Assembly (NCBI GenBank): GCA_019722365.1
Contig: JADFUC010000085.1
Coordinates: forward strand, 1,240,001-1,304,000
Origin: Lithospermum erythrorhizon
Lineage: Eukaryota > Streptophyta > Magnoliopsida > Boraginales > Boraginaceae
DNA length: 64,000 nucleotides
Direction: 5' to 3'
Positions 60,301 through 64,000 of this stretch are shown piece after piece. Position numbers and translations under genes: made by a program. A model generated the notes under the pieces. The model worked only from the letters and a program-made list of their open reading frames with translations. It was not told the origin of the DNA and searched no databases. Position 1 is the first letter of the stretch; each line of letters opens with the position of its first letter.

Positions 60301-62265
60301 TGTTATGAAGCGTTGTGAGATTAATCTTTGTCTTAATTTGGAAAATATCCTTTATGGTTCAGAAAGGGATAGTCTTTCGATGCCAAAATTTCCTCTAGGA
60401 ATAGAAGTTGATAAAGCAAAGGTAGATATAATTGAAAGTTACCTCCACGAAATGTGTCAAAGATGTAGAGGTTTCCTTGAGTCGTACCGGTTTTTTATCG
60501 GCGTTTAAATGAGATTTTTCAAAATATCTAAACCTTTGTGATTTAGCTTGTTAGGATGCATCTTTCCATATGACTAATGAGTGTGTGCGGGATTTTAATA
60601 TATTGGAAGCATAAACTTATTTACTTGCTCCGTGGTCGTTACTTTGATTGGGCGAGCATTTGAAATATAATGCGGCCAAGTGATTATGCCGTTAGTGCGG
60701 TGGGACAAAAGCATGAGAAGGTATTCCGGAGTAATTTACTATGCGAGCAAAACCTTGATGATGCTCAGCGTAGTCTGCTACTCTTGAGAAGAATTGCTTC
60801 TTTGTTGTTTTGCTTTAGATAAGTTTAGATCGTATTTGATTGGATCTACGTGTGGTTGTATGCAGCGGTCATCTTTAAATATTGCTCAAAAAAAGATGCT
60901 AAGCCTAGGTTGATAAGATGGATACTTTTACTTCAGAATTCGACCTAGAAATTAAGGACAAAAGCGGGTTGAAAATGTGGTAGGCGTCGTTGCTTATCTA
61001 GAATTGCTCCTTTGGTATGGGATTTTGTTAATTATATACCGTTAATTAGATGCTTACTTTGAGTTAACATACCCGACAAAAGAAGAAATTTTTATCGATG
61101 TGAAACAATATTTTTGGGATGATCCGCTTCTTGATGAGTTACGTGGTAATATCGTTAGGAGGTGTATCCACTGAAATAGACATTCTTGACATCCTAGACA
61201 TTAATAAATTGCAGAAGTAGGAATTATTTCGGCCTACCGAGCAATTGCAAAATTATTACAATCCCCGGTTTTATTGTACTACATTATTTAAGGATTGTAG
61301 TAACTTTGTGAGAGATAAATGTGATCGTTGTCGAGCTTGAATTAATATGTCCCATGAAATGAGATGCCCACACTAATATTTTCCTGTTGACTTGTTTGAC
61401 GTTTGGAGATGCTCGATTTCATGGGTCATACCATCATCTTTTCAAATAAGTACGTTACGGTATGTGTGGACTATGTGTCCAAGTGGTGGAAATTTGCGTT
61501 TCAAACTAATGATGCCGAGGTAGTCGTATCTTTCTTAAAAGAAAAATGTGTTTACTAGATTTGGGACTCCTCGAGCTATCATTAGTGATGAAGGTAAACA
61601 TTTTGTAATAAGGCTTTAGAGGCGTTGCTATATAAATATGGGGTAACCCGTAAAGTTGCATTAATATCACCCTCGAAACCAGATGGGCAGTGAATTATCA
61701 ATAGAGAGCTTAAGTGCATTTTTAGAAACTTGATCGATGCATCTCGTAAAGATTGGTCTAAGAAGTTAGATGACGCATTATGGGCATATAGAACTGCATT
61801 TAAGATACTCATTGGTATGTCTCCTTATCGTCTTGTTTATAGTAAAGCTTGTCACTCGATTGGAGGCAGGCATAAAAGCGCATTAGACAGTGAAATCTCT
61901 AAATTTGATCACGGAAGGATGCGGTGCAAAGAGATTGATGGATCTGATGAGCTTGAAAGAGTTTAGTTTGGGAGCTTATGAAAATGCAAAAATTCAAAGG
62001 AGAGCGAACCGGGTTAATCATGATAAAATAGATCTGCGCCTCGCGAGTTTTCAAGTTGAACTGACAAGTTTTGTTGACAATTCGGACTTCACAATTTACG
62101 TTCCGGGTAAGTTAAAATCTAAAATAGTGCGGATAGTTTACTGTGCAAGTTTTTTCCCTATGGTGCGGTGGAAATAACTCATGAGGAGAAGGGCACGTTT
62201 AAGGTCAATGGTGAACGTTTGAAACATTATTATGGTGGACATGTGGAAAGAGTAAATACGGTGGT
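57390..62265 (+). mobile_element. Decayed Athila/Tat-like Ty3/gypsy retrotransposon, gag-pol remnants
   Basis: Plus-strand pieces in the correct order for a Ty3/gypsy element: gag (ANNFELEALP near 57460; FGANLHNGGLYFLIY near 57860), aspartic protease (DLGASINLMPLS near 58930), the following linker (PFLATTRTLIDVHKGQVILR, 59145), reverse transcriptase (AEILKLLDAGIIYP-like near 59780; FMDDFS near 60240), integrase zinc and core regions (CDRCRA near 61322; TRFGTPRAIISDEG near 61555; [20 protein letters not shown] near 61745), and the integrase C-terminus ending KVNGERLKHYYGG near 62235. The D(L)GASINLMP and YRTAFK-type motifs are those of the Athila/Tat lineage. Frameshifts and stops break every domain, so it is inactive. 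Confidence 0.85.
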
Positions 62266-62487
62266 CATGTTGTATTGCACATTTCGTTGAATGAGTCTGC
62301 AGTCATGATCGAGACTAAAAACGTTAAACGTAAGCGACTTATTGGGGAGAGCTTAACCCAATCTTTTAGATTGCTAGTTATTTTATTTCTTAGTTTTAGG
62401 TGTGTCGTAAAAAAAAATAAATAAATAAATAAAATAAAAAATAAAAAATAAAAAAAAAAATTGGGTGAGATTTGGTCAAGGTGACGT
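62266..62487. other. Post-pol non-coding region of the gypsy element
   Basis: Short spacer after integrase with an A-rich simple stretch (AAATAAATAAATAAAATAAA-like, 62410-62460). Confidence 0.5.
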
Positions 62488-62664
62488 TTTGGGGCAGTTT
62501 GGATGCCAAGCGGAGGTCAAATTTTGACCATCGATGGACGTTTAATAGGAAAATAATGTGTTCGGGCAGATTAGTTGCCAAGCGGAGGTCAAATTTTGAC
62601 CATCGATGGACGTTTAATAGGAAAATAATGTCCTCCGGCAGATTAGTTGCCAAGCGGAGGCGAT
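62488..62664. repeat. 72-bp tandem repeat, ~2.4 units
   Basis: GCCAAGCGGAGG starts at 62505, 62577 and 62649, exactly 72 bp apart. The units share TTTTGACCATCGATGGACG and TAATAGGAAAATAATG and differ at only a few bases. Because 72 is a multiple of 3, frames on both strands stay open through the array (62472-62669 plus; 62749-62396 minus), which explains those ORFs. Such 3'-end arrays are common in Tat/Athila-type elements. Confidence 0.95.
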
Positions 62665-62739
62665 TATGACTGCTTACGAATTGATTTTTTAATTCAAAAA
62701 AAAAAAAATCAAAAAAGAAATTCAGAGACTTCTGAGTCT

Positions 62740-63340
62740 CTTTCCCCACAGGCAGCCCCCAAATTAAACCACAACACAGCGCTTGCTGACACCGCCTCCG
62801 GCCCTTGCGCCCTTTCCGACAGCGAAATACCGGCCAAACTTCGCGAATCCGCCTTTCGCCTCAGCACCGCCCGATCGCGAATCCGCCCGTCGGCCATAAA
62901 AGCGCCAGCTCAGTCGCTCATAGCTCGGTTGCTCGCGGCTCCGCCAATCCCCAATCGCGCGCCTTTCCGAGCCAAATCGCCCGAGCGATCGCGACGCCCG
63001 GCTTAAATCGCGAGATCAGAGCAAATCGCCATTAGCCCCACCCGGTCGCTTAAAGATCGATCGCGCCGCCTCAGCCTCCGACCTCAAACACAAACTCCGG
63101 CCTACTCCCAGCTCGCGATCGCGAGATCCATGGCCTCAGCATAAAAGCTCTAAATCGCGAGATCAGCCTTATTCCTCACAGCTCTCATCTACCATGATCG
63201 CCGTTCGCCGCAAAGCCCGGCTACGTCGCTCCGACCACCAGCTCCGGTCCTTTCGCATCTCCGCTTCGTTCTCACCACCGCCCGCCGCTCAAGCGATCGC
63301 CGCCGCCTCGACTCGGCGAATCCCTGTCCATTCGGTGTGT
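62740..63340. other. CpG-rich block, ~600 bp
   Basis: Strikingly GC- and CpG-rich compared with everything around it. TCGCGA, GCGATCGC and related words recur, including a 14-bp perfect palindrome CTCGCGATCGCGAG at 63112-63125, and TAAATCGCGAGATCAG occurs at 63004 and 63151. Overlapping frames are open on both strands (62647-63006, 62805-63035, 62897-62709, 63194-63427). None has a domain I recognise; they are rich in R, A, S and P as CpG-rich sequence forces. It may be LTR/leader of the adjacent gypsy element or the 5' end of a gene continuing to the right. Confidence 0.55.
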
Positions 63341-64000
63341 TACGTACTCGTTTTTCATTTACATTTATTCTCTTTTTTTAATTTTCTATGTTATGTTGGT
63401 GCAGAAATTTCCGGCGCTATTTTTTAATTTAGGTTTTTATTGATTTATTTTAGTTATTTCTTTCATTTCCGCTTCTGTTTCATCGTTGTGTTTAGACTTG
63501 ATTTGATTTGTTTAGTTAATTCTTTAATCGATTTAGTTGTGTTTGAAGTGACCTCGAATGCAGGCATTTGTTTTAAGTATTTTTGAGCACTTGTCGTAGT
63601 AATTTATTTTTACGTACGGACATTGGTAGCGATAATTTAGTGCAAAAGTTTTCTATATGGATGTTTCATGGGTTGGATGGGTTAGGCGCCACAACATGCT
63701 ATTCTTATTAAATTATGCGATAAGTATGCGTTTGTTTAAGCATCTTTGCATTTGTTTATCCGTTGCTAACGTTTATATTTGTTGGAGTTCGTGTGCACCA
63801 CAGACTCCCACGTATTTTCGAGGATCGAGACGAATCGGTGTTCGCAGCTGTTCATCTTACAGGGCCGAGATTGGATCTTTCAGAGGACTTGTTGCAGCGG
63901 ATTTTGTGCGGTGGACGGCGAGGAGGATCTTGTCCTCCGTCGATTAGTCGCCCCCACCTTGCACTTGTCAGGGAAGTTTTACTTGTCTACTTTTATTTCG
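63341..64000. other. Right-edge sequence, intron-like or LTR-like
   Basis: After CCATTCG/GTGTGT the text becomes T-rich, with TTGGTGCAG/AAATTTCC at about 63399-63415 as a possible acceptor. From 63790 a GC-balanced stretch (GAGGATCGAGACGAATCGG) runs to about 63960. Either an LTR U5/leader or spliced 5' sequence of a gene; undecided. Confidence 0.3.

Noticed and set aside
57390..62265. Possible endogenous pararetrovirus
   Set aside because: The order gag-protease-RT-integrase with Athila/Tat-type motifs, and the absence of any movement-protein-like frame, indicate a Ty3/gypsy retrotransposon.
62396..62749. 117-codon minus-strand ORF with repeated NLPExIIFLLNVHRWSKF
   Set aside because: Explained by the 72-bp tandem array and a following A-rich tract.

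Overview
The window looks like nuclear DNA from a flowering plant, a eudicot and perhaps a Lamiales-type asterid. Three things point this way: plant-only gene families (nepenthesin-type aspartic protease, CYC/TB1-class TCP factor, thylakoid-lumen cyclophilin), spliced genes with short AT-rich introns, and a very AT-rich intergenic space filled with plant transposon families. No bacterial, organellar or viral gene set, rRNA, CRISPR array or convincing tRNA gene was seen. The order-level placement is an impression, not a demonstration.

Genes. (1) The 5' part of a secreted A1B aspartic protease runs off the left edge on the minus strand (1-649). (2) A 90-codon single SANT/MYB ORF lies at 3403-3675, minus strand, probably a fragment of a two-repeat MYB gene. 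(3) A complete three-exon DENND6-type DENN protein (5109-8034, minus, 669 aa) has a second intron that only works in frame as a GC-AG intron. (4) A CYC/TB1-class TCP transcription factor (18735-19625, plus) has intact TCP and R domains but no recognisable ECE motif. (5) A small conserved plant protein of unknown function lies at 40035-40466 (plus). (6) A three-exon, Tat-targeted, CYP26-2-like lumenal cyclophilin (48472-50877, plus, 416 aa) carries a lineage-type insertion of four acidic 18-residue repeats. These genes share no evident pathway. The TCP factor and the SANT ORF belong to families that act together in floral symmetry in some Lamiales, but nothing here shows that they do so in this organism.

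The rest is a repeat landscape. Around the TCP gene are Stowaway-like MITEs (9145-9349, 14579-14820), a Helitron-like element (11187-12843), LTR-like promoters, and two copies of one tRNA-derived SINE family, one with a perfect 19-bp target duplication. From 24724 to 31507 there is a three-layer nest: a Stowaway-like MITE split by a non-autonomous CACTA element with TTT duplications, itself split by a 5'-truncated Ty3/gypsy (Tekay/Del-like) fragment with its 3' LTR. A solo LTR of that same family follows at 31984-34519 with a perfect 5-bp duplication. A Mutator-like element (41138-44505) has ~127-bp inverted repeats and a perfect 9-bp duplication. The right third (44500-64000) is mainly decayed retroelements: a PMD-like transposon ORF, a Ty1/copia remnant, a LINE 5' fragment, and a long broken Athila/Tat-like gypsy element with a 72-bp tandem array and a striking CpG-rich block downstream.

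I did not find a convincing new multi-gene system. The most worthwhile leads are the GC-AG intron, the internal repeat expansion in the cyclophilin, the ECE-less TCP gene, the precisely datable transposon nest, an unidentified coding-like ORF inside the CACTA element, and the CpG-rich block at the right edge.
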